Source: Impatiens glandulifera (Eukaryota; Streptophyta; Magnoliopsida; Ericales; Balsaminaceae). From it: a DNA stretch of 64,000 nucleotides. A program made the translations under genes and the position numbers. The stretch is taken from positions 41,103,771 to 41,167,770 of the forward strand of contig NC_061869.1 of NCBI RefSeq assembly GCF_907164915.1, in the 5' to 3' direction. The notes beneath the pieces are model-generated. The model was not told the DNA's origin. It ran no database searches and saw nothing but the letters and a program-made list of their open reading frames with translations. Shown here piece after piece: positions 22,084 to 34,668 of this stretch (position 1 is the first letter of the stretch; each line of letters starts with the position of its first letter).

Positions 22084-23772
22084 TGTTGGAAAAAATTAAA
22101 ACAAAGAAAATAGAAAGTTAATTAAGAAAGAAATAGTTTAATTAACTTTAGAAGAATACAAACAACTTTTATGATTTTGAACATAATTTTGATGATGTAG
22201 TTTGAATAAGATTAAACCGTCTATTTGTTTTATGCAGACACAAATTTAAAAGATTGTGCTTCTTCAGACGCGGTCTGAAGCAGGCTGTCTTAAACGTCTT
22301 GCGTAGTTAGACGAGGTCGTCTAATAGTTAGACGAGGTCGTCTAATAGTTAGACGAGGACGTCTAATAGTTAGACGAGGATGTTTAACTCCTTTAGAAAC
22401 TATCTAAAGATAATCGTAGTTATACGAGGACGTCTAACTCCTTTAAACACAGTCTAAAGGGAAACGTAGTTAGACGATGATGTCTAACTCCTTTAGACGC
22501 GGTGCAAAGGTAAGCGTAGTTAGACGAGGGCGTCTAACTCCTTTAGACGTTGTTTAAAGGGAAGCGTAGTTAGATGAGGACATCTAACTCCTTTAGACAC
22601 TGTCTAAAAGGATGCGTAGTTAGACGAGGTCGTCTAACTCCTTTAGACGATGTTTAAAGGGAAACGTAGTTAGACAAGGTCGTCTAACTTCTTTAGACAC
22701 GGTCTAAAGGGAAACGTAGTTAGACGAGGTCGTCTAACTCCTTTAGATGCGGTCTAAAGGGAAGCGTAGTTAGACGAGGACGTCTAACTCCTTTAGATGT
22801 TGTTTAAAGGGATGCATAGTTAGATGAGTACGTCTAACTCCTTTAGACGCTGTCTAAAGGGATGCGTAGTTAGACGAGGATGTTTAACTCCTTTAGACGC
22901 GCTCTAAAGAAGAATGTTTGATGCTTTGATTTAGAATCCGTTTGAAGAAAACATCTATCTAACCACGTTCACTCAGTTGTCTGCTCCTTCTACCTTAAGC
23001 AGTCCGACAAGCCATCTAATCATATCAAATGAATGAATACCACATACGCGAATATTTCTCAATTGCATTTCCAGTACAAGACAATATCAGAGGTTATTCG
23101 GCGCACTACCTGTTCGGTACGACCACGATCCAAATACTTAGAGTCTGATGTACTCTCGTACTATAGGAGGCCGTCCAACGGACACATGCCATGTCTCCAC
23201 AAAGAACATTCGACCGTTGGTATACTTCATCTATAAATAGAAGCACAAGGACAACGGTCGAATAGATTATCAAACAATCAAACTATGGACTAATAACTGA
23301 CGATTCTAACAACTGAAAAACTTACCGTATCACATAATTCTCTCAAGAAAAATCTCTTACTGTCTAGATGTGATTATATTGTAATACTGTCTTTTATGTG
23401 AGAAACTTCAGCATTGTAAGTTGAACAAAGGTTGTTCTGTTCAATAGAGAGTTAGCTAGCTTAGTGAGTTGTATTTGATTTAAAGTCTTAGTGGATATCA
23501 TTCCGGTTGTGGAAGAAGGGGTGACGTAGGAGTTTTATTTCCAAACATCCATAAAATTCCTGGTGTTATTTACTTCCTGCCATTTTCATTCAGTTGTCCA
23601 AAACTTCAAATCCAACAAACAGTTCCGCACTTGAATCCGTTACAAGAGTTTGTGAAGATTTGCGTAGAATAGAAACAAATACTAATGCCTCACAGGATTA
23701 CTACCGAATCATTTATTGTAAGTTGTTCACAATAGTTAGACCTTAGTCTCTATTGTCAACACTGATCCTAAA
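22084..23772 (+). repeat. Copia-type LTR, plus orientation
   Basis: It starts TGTTGGAAAAAAT and runs about 1.7 kb to GATCCTA, just before a primer-binding site. The 3' portion has the 'gaagaaggggtgac' and 'aacatccataaaat' blocks shared with the solo LTR and the minus-strand LTRs. It is related to the LTR at 31584-33216 in opposite orientation. The exact left end is uncertain. Confidence 0.6.
22255..22910. repeat. Minisatellite of imperfect palindromes in the LTR
   Basis: About ten units of roughly 60 bp, each made of two imperfect inverted repeats: 'gttagacgaggtcgtctaac' and 'ctttagacgcggtctaaag'. A single-stranded or RNA copy could form a row of short hairpins. Confidence 0.75.
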
Positions 23773-23775
23773 AAG

Positions 23776-23788
23776 TGGTATCAAAGCC
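23776..23788 (+). other. Copia primer-binding site
   Basis: TGGTATCAAAGCC, a one-base variant of the usual tRNA-Met complement, follows the LTR directly. Confidence 0.8.
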
Positions 23789-23825
23789 TCATTTTCTATT
23801 CTCAAGCACCAACATCATCTGAATC

Positions 23826-24149
23826 ATGTCTATGGCTGTCACCAACAAGGTTTCCATGTTCTCAAAAGAAAACTATGTCGTATGGAAGGAGAGAGTCCAC
23901 GCTCATCTAGCTGTCATAGATGATGAGATGTGGCTTGTCATCATAGAAGGTCCGATAAAGATTGAAAAAGACAAATCTGAGTGGATCAGTGAAGATAAGA
24001 GGAAGAACAACCTCGACAACATGGCCAAAGACATTCTCTATAAAACTCTAGATGACAACATGTTTAACTATATCATAACATGCAACTCTTCTAGAGAAAT
24101 CTGGGAGAGGTTAACTCAACTAGATGTACATGCAAAACAAGTAATGTGA
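23826..24149 (+). pseudogene. Truncated Copia gag
   Basis: A 107-residue frame starting 38 bp after the primer-binding site. The NYVVWKERVHAHL segment is the typical Copia gag N-terminal pattern (NY..WK.R......). The zinc knuckle and all of pol are missing. At about 24150 the sequence switches abruptly to an LTR fragment in the opposite orientation. The fragment cannot function alone. Confidence 0.75.
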
Positions 24150-24430
24150 GGAAAATTCTCTTACGTGGCATTCGTTGGTTGGTTGCATATAGTTGTTGTA
24201 CTGATCTTCACTAGAAAGTGGTGTAGGAGTAGGGTACAGCTTTAGCACGTGGGTAGGAGGGTGCTAGCTTCAAGCATACTACTTAAGCTGAGCATTATAC
24301 GTATTTTAGTTAGACGGATTGTGAAAATCAGTCTAATAAAATTCAAATATCCCCTTCTAATAACAGAGTCTATTAGACCGCCTAGTCTAATAGAATTAGA
24401 CTTACGTCTAATTACAATCACATCAGACTT
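24150..24430 (-). repeat. Inverted LTR fragment
   Basis: It shares 'ttcttacgtggcatt', 'gtactgatct' and 'gctagc.tcaagca' in order with 32295-32450, which belongs to a minus-strand Copia LTR. It therefore runs opposite to the gag fragment before it. The right edge joins the LINE near 24430. Confidence 0.55.
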
Positions 24431-27400
24431 GTTTGAAGGAGCTCGGGATATGATTGACTTTAATGATTGCATCATAGATATGGGTTGTATCGAGCCTACC
24501 AATTCTGGGAATTTCTTCACTTGGTCTTCTATGAGAGGGAATGAGCAAATTAGAAGAAGTAGAATTGATAGATGTCTCGTAAATGAGAACTGGATTAACC
24601 GATTTCCGAGAAGTCAACTTTACGTTCTAAATCCGGGTATATCTGATCACTTCCCGATTAAATTATTCTGGGAAAAGGAAGAAAGGTTCAAAAGGCACTT
24701 TAAAATTTTTAATTTCTGGATGGAAAACGACAAATTCAAGAGCATTCTCGATAGCGTATGGTCTACAGATGTCTGGAGATCCAACATATAAAGGGTTTCT
24801 GAGAAGCTTAAGCTCCTGAAGAATCATCTCCAAAGCTTTGACAAGAAGAAGTTCAACTATATTTCCAATAGAGTTCTAGCTGCTAGAGAAGAACTGGAAG
24901 AAGTTCAAAAAAACTTATTAAGGGATGATAATGATGAACAACTCAATGAAACAGAAAGAGATGCACTTGAAAACTTCAGGAAGCTGAGTCTGCTTGAAGA
25001 GAATTTTATTAGACAGAAATCAAGACAGAGCTGGCTCTCGTTGAGTGACAAAAACGCAGCTTTCTTCTATAAAAAATGCAAGGCTAGAAACATGAGAAAC
25101 AATTTATACATGTTGAAGAATGATTATGGTGAATATGTTCAGGGTCAAAAGGGTGTACAAGATTTGGCTATCGATTTCTATAAGCAGCTTATGGGTACAA
25201 GAAAGCAACATCAAAGTCACCTGAATACCTTGTATCATATTTTTAATAGGAAAATTTCTGCAGAAGATAGTCGCGAGTTGATAAGAGTGGTCACGAGGGT
25301 TGAGGTTAAAGAAGCCATGTTTAGTATTGTTGGGAATAAAAGCACGGGTCCTGATGGGTTTAATGCACAGTTCTTCAAAGACAATTGGTCGGTAGGGGGT
25401 AAAGACGTTACTGATGGGGTTCTAGAGTTTTTCAAGAACATGAATATGTTAAAGCAATGTAATACAGCAGTCCTAACCTTGATCCCCAAAACTGCGGTAC
25501 CCGAGAAAGTACAAGATTTCAGACTAATTTCCTACTGTAATGTAATTTATAAAATAATTTCAAAAATCATTTCTAAACGATTTAAAAATGTCATAGGAAA
25601 AATTATAAATCTTAACTAATCTGCATTCATCCCCGGTATGACAATCTCTCATAATATTCTTCTCATGTAGAGCCTTTTAAAAGCTACGAGAAAAAGAAAA
25701 TATCCCCGAGAGTGGCTTTCAAAATAGATATCAAGAAAGCTTTTGACTCTGTTAGATAAGAAGTCATTCGGGACTTTCTGGTTGTATCTACTTTTCCTAT
25801 GATTTTTATTGATTGGATTATGCAGTGCGTTTAATCATCCTACTTTGTTGTTAGGTCAATGGAGTCCACGGAGGCTATTTTCAGGGTGAAAACGGGGTAA
25901 GTCAAGGGGACCCCCTCTCTTCTTACCTTTTCATAGCTATCATGGCGATCTTTGAGAGCATCTTCGTGATGTTCTGAAAGAATCGTCCATACATCTTTCA
26001 CACATTCTATGAGGCAGAGGAGGTAACTCATTTATGATTTTTGACGATTTGTTCATTCTAGCGCAAGTAGACATTGATTCCATTAAAACTATTAGGACTG
26101 CACTAACATTCTTTTTTGAGGTTACAAGTTTAATTATTAATGAAAGCAAAAGTGTGGCATTTTATGGAGGCGTGAAGGACGAAAAAAAGTAGGACATCTT
26201 CAACATCATGGGCATCAAGGAGGGCAGTTTTCCCGTAAGTTATTTAGGAATTCCGTTAACCGCAAAACAGATCCAGATCTCACACTACAAGCCACTGATT
26301 AAAAAGGTAAAAAACACGATATCTGGATGGGCAGCGAAAAAACTTTCTTATGTAGGGAGGTTCGAACTTATCAAAACCGTGGTCATGGGAATAGTTGGCT
26401 ACTGGGCGCAGCAGATGGTCATTCCGAAGAAGGTAATGAAGGAGCTCGACATGCTGATGAGGAACTTTATCTGGGGCAGTAGTGGAAGAGGAGGAAAAAA
26501 AGTCAAATGGACCGCTCTCTAAAAACCAAAGGATGAGGGAGGCATCGACTTGAAGAACTGTATCGAATGGAACAATGCTCTCACCTTCAAGCATCTGTGG
26601 GCTTTAGAGCGCAATTAGGAGTCACTATGGATCAAATGGGTGCATACGAGGTTTATGAAATACAAAACCAGCATCTGAACCTGTAAAATTTATGAAGGTA
26701 TGAGCTGGTCACTGAAAAAGATTCTTAAACTAAGAAGTGATATTGTAGATATTTATGACATCCGGCTAGGGGACCGGAAAGGCAGTCTATTTTGGCATGA
26801 CTCTTGGTTCGATAATTAGCCTATCATCCACGAGAAGGAGTTTTAAAATACCTGCATCAGAAGGGACTGCACAAAAGCGAAAATCAGAGACATTAAAGAC
26901 GAAAATTGGGACTCACTCCTGAGAAGAAATCCAGAAGGACAGAGAATACTTGATCATATAAGTAACATACAACTGCACGACATACCGGATATTCATGAAA
27001 AGAAATCTGAGGACAATGGGAAGCTGGTATCGCAGAAAATATGGGAGGTAACCTGGGAAAAAGCGCAGAATGTAGAATGAGCTCCTCTTGTATGGTCAAC
27101 GAAGATTATCCCTAGACACCAGTTCATCATATGGCTCGCATTCTGGGAAAGACTCAACACTCGTGATTGTATCAACAAGTATATGAGCATCCCGGATGCG
27201 AGCTGTCTTATATGTAGAGGAAATGAAGAAACCATAGATCACCTATTCGAGAGCTGTTGTATTGTTTCGGAGCTTTGGGACATATTCTATAAAAGTCTGG
27301 ACCTGATCAGTTTCCCGAGCGAATGGAATAAAATCAAAGATGCAACATTACTCAAAGCCAAGGAAAATAGATTTGCAACAAGCGTGTTCAAGTGCGGTTT

Positions 27401-27776
27401 TGGAGCAGTGGTGTATAACATTTGGCAAGAACGGAATGCAATGGTATATGGTAGAATCCGCAAGAGTGTTGAAGAGTTATGGAAAGATATTATATCGGAT
27501 TGCAGCGCCCTCGCAGGAACGTGGAGAAGAATCCAAGCACGGAGCAGAACTGGAATATGTGTAGGAACTAGAATTTACCATTTTTTAAAATCACTAGAAT
27601 TAAAGCATTGCAATTAGATAATTCATTTACGTTTTTAGGTTTTTAGGTTTTATTCAAAAATGTTACGACTTCAAAATCATTCTAGGCCTGTCTAGAATGA
27701 TCTCTTAAACTCGTGGTTTTTTTCCCATTTTTAGAAATTTTAATGAAATGATGCTAAGTCGTTTTTCCCAAAAAAA
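24430..27776 (+). pseudogene. 5'-truncated, decayed L1-type LINE (endonuclease end, RT, zf-RVT)
   Basis: Reading frames follow in LINE ORF2 order. First is the last part of the endonuclease (FTWSS, RIDRCL, SDHFP; 24430-24791). The RT comes next, with STGPDGF and LIPK at 25041-25619, QGDPLSSYLF near 25900 in another frame, and the catalytic FDD at about 26040-26048. The RT thumb (YLGIPL, 26208-26522) and a zf-RVT domain ending CLICRGNEETIDHLFESC (27183-27617) complete it. Many in-frame stops (for example WFDN-stop-PI near 26818) and at least two frameshifts break it. The 3' end has a short untranslated tail and seven A's at 27770-27776. It encodes no working protein. Confidence 0.85.
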
Positions 27777-27849
27777 TTATGAAATTTCAATATCTTTAAT
27801 AGTTATTGTTTAAATCATCCAAAATTAAAGGTGTAAAACAATAAAATTG

Positions 27850-29522
27850 TGAAATTGGCCAAAAATTTAAAGTAGAAATAGTTGTTCTGACGGGCACAAA
27901 GGAGTAAGCGCGAAAGTCCTTGCCGAGTATAAATATGACGAGATAGTTAAATGGTCAGTTGATGCAATGAAGGAGTTGATGAAGACTCCCAAATATAAGA
28001 CCTGCACTATCAAGAGTAATTCAACATGAAAAGTCAACGAGGTATGGAAGAATAATGCAGAAAAGAAAACTGAAGACCATATCTACAAAGGAAAAGTCTA
28101 ATTGGGATTTCCAAACAAAGTTAGAGGTACTCAACTCTACTTTTGAATTCAAACTGACTTTGAAAGTAGAAGAGAAATGTATTGAAGACTAAGAGTTTGT
28201 GGTGGTTGGAAACTTAATTAGGAAAAACATAGTATCATTCTCAACCACCAAAAAGGCTCAATTAAATAGTGGGGAGAAAGAGGGCTTGAAAAGGTTTCTA
28301 CAGACATACATGACATCTACTTCTTGCATTACAAAAATATCTCAAATCTAAAAGAAATTCTAAAGAAGGGGCATACTTACATATGATCAAGTTGCTTGAA
28401 ACTAGAAAAGTGGTCAGAAGAGATGAATCTACAAAGCATACCAAATGAAACAACCCAAATTTGGTTCAAGCCCTAGAACATTCCAACCCACATGTACAAT
28501 GCTGAAGTAATTAGTCATTTTACAGGTACAATTAGGAAACTATTATCTATGGACCCAATAACTAATGGAGTAGAGCACTTGTCTTTTTCCATCCTAGGAG
28601 TGTTCTGCCAATGAAAATGACAGTTATTGACATGAAAGAAAAGCACAATGTCATGGATATCTCTTCTGAATGGAAACCAAATATGTGTGTTTTTTGTAAC
28701 ATTTTTTTTCACAATAAATGTGATAAAACTAAAGAAGAAGAGCATAAAACCAGAAAAGGCAGGAAGAAGAAAGGAAAAAGAAGAAAACATAGGAGGCTAA
28801 ACTCAAAGATCAAACAGTTGTACAAGAAAGTAAGAAGGATTCTTGGAAAAAAGAAAGCAATGAAGGAAAGAAAGTAAAGGGAATCAAGGTGCAGAGGAAA
28901 AGAAAATTTGTTAAATGTGAACGATCAGGATGAAAATAAAAGATGAACCTCAAGTTGTTATTGATAAAACTCAAGAGGAAAATACCCCGAATTTCAAATC
29001 TGAAACAGAGAATTCTAAAGCCGATAAATAAGATTCTAAAACCAATGTGGAGTCTGAAGCTGAAGTCTAAGATACGTAATACATGAACACATAAATGTAA
29101 GTTGAAGATAACAAAGGTAAAGCACTGAAATTCTCAAAAACAATTATTTCTATTAAATAAGAACGGACTCGTACAAAGTGTGAATTCAAAATGAGAAACA
29201 ATAATACTCATCATCATCTTCAATACAATACCTTTTATTGTTAGAGGAAGGGGAAGAGGAAGAGGAAGAGGAAGGGTAAGAAGGTCTCTCAATGAAAACA
29301 AATGGCATGTGAAAATGTCAGGCTGGGATGTTTAAGTTTGAATGTAGTCTTTATTATTTGTAATCTTTGTTTTCTTTAGAATGTATAAATGCTATCAATC
29401 AATTTTTTAGGGTCTTTTGATTTTCATCCTTAATCATAAATAGGGTTTGTATAGCTATGATTAATGACCCTCCCACTTTTCAGATTTTAATGAAATAATT
29501 CTTACCGATTTCTTAAAAAAAA
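27850..29522 (+). pseudogene. Second decayed LINE fragment with ORF1 zinc-knuckle region and poly-A
   Basis: Near 28660-28720 the frame reads WKPNMCVFC..FFHNKC, the YeW.P..C..C..fGH pattern that closes the DUF4283-type ORF1 of plant LINEs. A Lys/Arg-rich tail follows. Upstream frames are broken by several stops. A 3' tail with 'ttttaatgaaataattctt' (compare 'ttttaatgaaatgatgct' in the first LINE) ends in eight A's at 29515-29522. ORF2 is missing, so it is an internally deleted or rearranged copy. Confidence 0.55.
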
Positions 29523-29764
29523 CCCCGAACCAAAACAAAATCTCTAAAATACGTTTAATTACGCAAAACATTTTTCTAATTTTATAAAAATTAAGTGGTG
29601 ACTCTATATATCTAAAAAGTCAATTCCCGATATATTTAAAATATCCAAAAATATTTTCGAAAAAAATCCGGGAATAAAAAGAATAAAATTATTATAAAAA
29701 TATATCTTACTATTAAAGTTTATAATTTCTAAAATTTGAATTAAATTTATTTTCTCATTCTATT
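29523..29764 (+). repeat. Fragment of a Tat-like LTR end
   Basis: 'ctaaaatacgttta' and TGGTGACTCTATATATC (from 29596) parallel the end of the 18393-21517 LTR and its primer-binding site. At 29686-29764 it shares about 80 bp with 42955-43035. Confidence 0.35.
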
Positions 29765-30098
29765 CTATTGGGTCATATTATTTTGATTAAAATAATTAAG
29801 AGAATAAGTCTATTTTATGCCAATTTTATTTTGATGACATGTGATTAAAACTTAATTATAATTAAATAAAAAAAAGCTTAGTCTTCTAATTATTTTTGTG
29901 TAGGTGCATCAGATTTGACTAACTTTGACGTGGTCTAAGCATGATAATTAGACGTGTTGCTATTTAGACGTGCAAGTCTAACAGATACATAATTAGACGT
30001 GCAATTCTAATAGATACATAGTTATACGTGCAAGTCTAACAGATACGTAGTTAGACGTGCAAGTCTAATAAATACTTAGTTAGACGTGCAAGTCTAAC
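29765..30098 (+). repeat. Copia LTR fragment, plus orientation
   Basis: It starts 'attgggtcatattattttga', matching the complement of the LTR end at 33216. It contains a minisatellite of 'gttagacgtgcaagtctaac' units at 29965-30098. It is interrupted at 30099 by another LTR. Confidence 0.55.
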
Positions 30099-31297
30099 TG
30101 TTAGGATCGAAATCGCTGATAGGGGACCGGAGTCCGACTAAAGGAGACCTCTTATGCACACACAACGGTTGAGGCTAATCCGGTTAGGAATTAACATCGG
30201 TCTTAACACCACTAAGATTGTCACAAACTCTTGAACAGAGTTCAATGATTGAAATGTTTGTTTCAGCCTGAAGCAAGACACACAGATCAAATAGAAACAA
30301 TAATGGAGAGGGGTCAGTTAAAATAGAGAGAAACCGGTTCGGTTAGTTAAATGGCCAGAAACAATTAAAGAACACAAGACACATATTTTATGGATGTTCG
30401 GAGATGAAACTCCTACGTCACCCATTCTTCTCAAACAACGAAAATGATATTCACTAAGGAATATTCAACCACACAATACAACACACAATCGAGTCTTATT
30501 TACTGTTCGATATTCACTTTACAACACTAACACAATATTGTAATAAAATTTTACAAATATGTAAATACCAAGAGCTTAATAGTTTGTTTTTATCACTCAA
30601 TAGCTTTGTAAATTTTTCAAGGTATGTTCTCAAGAGTGAAAAATCGCGCAAGTAGCCAGAATTCAGAGCTTTTTCTTCAACTGTTTAGCTTCCTTTTATA
30701 GTAGAAATATGACAACGCTCTCTAAGATAGTTGGTCCAAAATGATCGACAATGGTGGAAGCTTCCCAAAGAATGATGTCGTTCCGACTTAAATCAGGTAG
30801 CTTGTACGTTTTGTGTTTGTACACTTGGCAACTGTATATTCGGCGGTTGCCTGCTCTTTGGAGGTTGCTTCTGGATTTATAGCAGATTAGGTAACTATTC
30901 ATCTGACAACTGGCTTCAGTCTAATTAGCAGACTTGTTTCAGAGGACAAGTGATGCAGTCTAAACCTTTGAAGACCTTCCTCTGCACATTCCAATGAATA
31001 TATGTTTGCTTCAACGCGTCAACTACAAATATATCCATATCTTTGATTTTGTTTTGATTTAGACTGTCCGGTGAAAGTGTATGTTGCCTTAGGATTTGAT
31101 CCGACCGGATGCATATCAGTTGATAACTTGACCATTCTGATGTTTAGCCGAGCCGGACTTTTGAGAATATAAATAAGAAGTTTCGATTTGTGCTGTTTTA
31201 GGAGGATAATTTTGACCGGCCAGGTTTGAAAGCATGGATCTACACATAGAATTGAATGTAATTAAGTTCTTTTAGGTATTATCTAGTTTTTCTAACA
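30099..31297 (-). repeat. Copia LTR, minus orientation (about 1.2 kb)
   Basis: On the plus strand it runs from TGTTAGGATC to TCTAACA. The next bases, 'atttctcccttttttgatt', are the complement of a polypurine tract, which fixes the orientation as a minus-strand 3' LTR. It shares the 'caacggttg.ggctaatccgg' and 'tggatgttcggagat' blocks with the LTR at 35107-36643. No identical 5-bp flank was found. Confidence 0.65.
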
Positions 31298-31583
31298 ATT
31301 TCTCCCTTTTTTGATTATTTAAGTTAAATATTCAAAACCCTGTAATCGTTGGCTGGTTTTAAAGAACTTATATTTATTTGGTCAATTTTTAGAAAACGGT
31401 TTTATTTAAGGAAAAGTTTATTGAGGAAAAATTTTTGTATGAAATTTTTTGTATATTTAACAATTTCAATTTCTACCTTTTTGATATTTTTATTTAAAAG
31501 TATTAAAGTCATATTATATATATAATTTTAAACCGAATAATGTAGATTTCCAAAAATATCATAAGTTTCTAGTTATAAAATAT
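31298..31583 (-). mobile_element. 3' internal remnant next to the minus-strand LTR
   Basis: Polypurine-tract complement and 'gttggctggttttaaagaac' parallel 36644-37210, the equivalent zone of the related element. It is cut off near 31470, and AT-rich sequence follows. Confidence 0.5.
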
Positions 31584-33216
31584 TGATAGGATCGGCGACA
31601 CCAATAGAGACATGCGTCTGGCTATTGATGACGGCTTCAGATAAACGATTTGATAGAAATCCTGTTAGGGATTTAAATCACATTCTATTCTTCACAAACC
31701 CTTGCAAACTCTTGAACGATTCAAGTGCGGAAACGTTTGCTCAAGTTTGAAGCTAAGAACCGAAGAATGAGAAGATGATAGAATGTAAATGACACAAAGA
31801 GTTGTTTATGGATGTTTGAAGCAAAACTCTCCTACGTTACCCTTCTTCCAACCACAAGAAGGATTCATATATACTTTTCTTAGAATCAAATACAATTGCA
31901 CGACTAGCTCACCGTTGAACAGAACAGACTCTGTTCAACTTACAATATGTTGAAGAATATCACTCAGCTAGACAATACTTTGATTCTATCTCTCTCTTAA
32001 TGTACACACAGTAAAGCAAGAAAACAATTCGTGAGATTGTAAGTTCAGTAGTTCATTTGTATGCGTATTTCTCAATGTCCAGCATTTCTTCTATTGTCAT
32101 TGAAGATCTTTAAATAGAGAGCAGGTACCAACGGTCGAATCTTCTATAATGATACGTGGCGAACTTCCATTGGAAAGCCTCCATAGTACACAGGTATAAC
32201 ATACTCTAAGCACCAGGATCGTGGCCATACCAATCTGGTAGTGCGTCGAATATTCTTTTAGGATTGTCCTGCAAGACACAAGTAGTGGGAAGAATATTTT
32301 CTTACGTGGCATTAGTTAATTAGTTGCAATTGGCTGTCGTACTGATCTGCACAGAATAGTAGAGCAGGAGTAGCATACAACTAGTTGATCGTGGGTAGAC
32401 GTATGCTAGCGTCAAGCAACTTCTTAAGCATGGCATTAGACGTTTTTCACTTAAACTGACAAGTCTAATGAAGTTAGACCACTACACGTCTAATTATGAT
32501 TCCCTTCAGACTAATCTGAAGGAGTTAGAGAACACGTCTTACTTTCCTCTATTAGATTGCACGTCTAACTACGCTTCCCTTTAGACTAATCTAAAGGATG
32601 TAGACTACACGTCTAACTCTCATCTGTTAGACGGTACGTGTAACTACGTTTCTCTTCAAACTAATATGAAGGAGTTAGACTGCACATTTAACTTTCATCT
32701 GTTAGACTGCATGTCTAACTACGTTTCCTTTCAAACTAATCTGAAGGAGTTAGACTACACGTCTAACTCTCATCTGTTAGACTGCACGTCTAACTATGCC
32801 TGTTAGACTGCACGTCTAACTACGCCTGTTAGAATGTACGTCTAACTATGCCTGTTAGACTGCACGTCTAACTACGCTTGTTAAACTGCGCGACTAACTA
32901 CGCCTGTTAGACTACACGTCTAACTATGTATCTGTTTGACTACATGTCTAACTACGTATCTGTTAGACTGCACATTTAACAATGCATGTTAGACTGCACG
33001 TCTAATTTTCATCTGTTAGACTGCACTTCTAATTAAATGTGTCTAATAGACAATAAGTCTAATGAACTTCATTCAAACTTAGTCTAATTTAGCATGTTTT
33101 CAATACACCTGCACCAAAAACAATTAGACGCTCAGTTTAAGTTTTATACAAACTCATCATCAAAATTCCATTAGTCTGAATACTTTGACCCTTAGTCAAA
33201 ATAATTTGACCCAACA
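31584..33216 (-). repeat. Copia-type LTR, minus orientation (about 1.6 kb)
   Basis: On the plus strand it runs from TGATAGGATCGG to GACCCAACA and is followed by 'atttcctcctctttgatgat', the complement of a polypurine tract. It contains the 'tggatgtttgaagc' and 'ctcctacgttacccttcttcc' blocks of this LTR group. The start is set by similarity to TGTTAGGATC. Confidence 0.65.
32455..33060. repeat. Minisatellite of imperfect palindromes in the minus-strand LTR
   Basis: Repeated 'gttagactgcacgtctaac' units, each an inverted repeat around 'gcac', are spaced by 'tacgcct' or 'tctcatct'. They are related to, but distinct from, the array at 22255-22910. Confidence 0.75.
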
Positions 33217-34189
33217 ATTTCCTCCTCTTTGATGATGTTAAAACTTTGCACAATTAAAAGATTATATGAATGATGCTGTATATGACAACATACTATTCAT
33301 ATACCATAATCAGATAAAAGCATAACTTAACTTGAAATATTAGGAATATTTTAAAAAAAATAATACAAAAACACCTTTCAACAACAAAAACCCCTAAAAA
33401 ATCAAAAGATCAACATCAAAACAACATTAGAAGATTCTTCCTCCCCCGAAGTCTAAGGCTAATCTATCCTCCTTTTTAACATCATCTGGGAAGGGAATCT
33501 ACAAATGTCTCTAAGGATGAGGTTAGAGCTGAGTTATAGACATCACTGTTTCGTTTCTTCGACCTAAGCCTACCCACCCGAAGAACATAGTCGACAACCT
33601 TCTGGTTGATCAAGATTTTGGAAGAATTTGCATGAAACCCATGACCAGGTTCTGTAAGGAGACAGCAAAGGAATGCGCAAAGAGTAACGTCATAACCGAA
33701 GAGCTTCTTTTCGGTAGTAAATCATTCTAACCAGATTGTTAAAGAGGAATTTCGACCAGTTGATGGCTACACCCCTTGTGATGGCCACCATTATTTCAAA
33801 GACTTTCGTACAATAGTTATAAGAGGACTCTTTTGCAAGAAGGAATTTGGAGATGATGTCGTTGAGTAGGGCATACTCAACCTTCAAACAGTTACTCTTC
33901 CCATGATACTCAATAGGAAGGATTTCTCCTTTGAAGATTTGATCTGAAAAGACATGCATCATTTCAGACAGAGTTTCATTTGAGGAAGAAGGAAACTCAT
34001 TGATTCCTTCGGTTGGGAGTCTGAAAAACATGCCGAATGTTTCTTCAGTGAAGCAGATATTTTTGCCAAGTACATTCGCACGAATGTACTTATTATGATA
34101 TAAGCCAACGGTTTCCAAGAATTCACGAACTACTTGTTCGTGATCTTTTCAAGAAGTGAGAGTTCATTCACAACACTAGTGAATCGGTA
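33217..34189 (-). mobile_element. Internal region of a minus-strand retroelement
   Basis: It begins with a polypurine-tract complement and holds one open frame (33690-34118). No pol domains are visible. It ends at a minisatellite belonging to a different LTR. Confidence 0.45.
33690..34118 (-). pseudogene. Fragment resembling the 'putative plant transposon protein' domain
   Basis: A 142-residue frame. The pattern FTEETFGMFFRLPTEGI, followed by LLNDIISKFLL and GVAINWSKFLFNNL, is like a domain common in plant retroelement-associated proteins. In that domain a conserved 'NW' lies before a helical end. I recognise it by pattern only. No function is established for the domain. Its position next to a Copia-type LTR suggests an extra, non-structural ORF of the element. 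Confidence 0.4.
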
Positions 34190-34462
34190 ACCAATTTTAT
34201 GCCTTTGAGCGATAAAACTGATTCTGTACCTTTGAGCGGTAAAACCGATTTTGTGCCTTTGAGAGGTAAAACCGATTTTGTGCCTTTGAGCAGTAAAACC
34301 GATTATGTGCCTTGAGAGGTAAAACCGATTAAGTGCCTTTGAGCGGTAAAATCGATTCTGTGTCTTTGAGCGGTAAAACCGATTATGTGCCTTTGAGTGG
34401 TAAAACTGATTCTGTGCCTTTGAGCGGTAAAACCGATTATGTTCCTTTGAGCGATAAAAACG
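34190..34462. repeat. 27-bp minisatellite, left part
   Basis: About ten units of 'gcggtaaaaccgattt' plus 'tgtgcctttga'. The array is interrupted at 34463 by an LTR complex and resumes at 39016. Confidence 0.8.
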
Positions 34463-34668
34463 TGTTAGGATCTAGATCGTCGATGGAGGACAGGGGTCTG
34501 GCCGGTTAAAACTTTCTAACAACACTCAACAGTTGGCGCTAATCCGGTTAGAGATTAACACCGGTTTCAATACTACACAGACTGTCACAAACCCTTGAAC
34601 CGAGTTCAAGTGCGAAAGTGGTTTCTTTCAGATTGAAGCAACACACACACACATGATGAATAGATTAA
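34463..34668 (-). repeat. Truncated LTR 1 of the chain
   Basis: TGTTAGGATC and the next 200 bp match the other two LTRs. It then jumps directly into gag sequence at 'aaaggatgattttcggtaaa', showing a deletion across the LTR and most of the interior. Confidence 0.65.

Noticed and set aside
28515..28790. 91-residue Phe-rich minus-strand ORF
   Set aside because: Complement of the Lys-rich LINE ORF1 tail.
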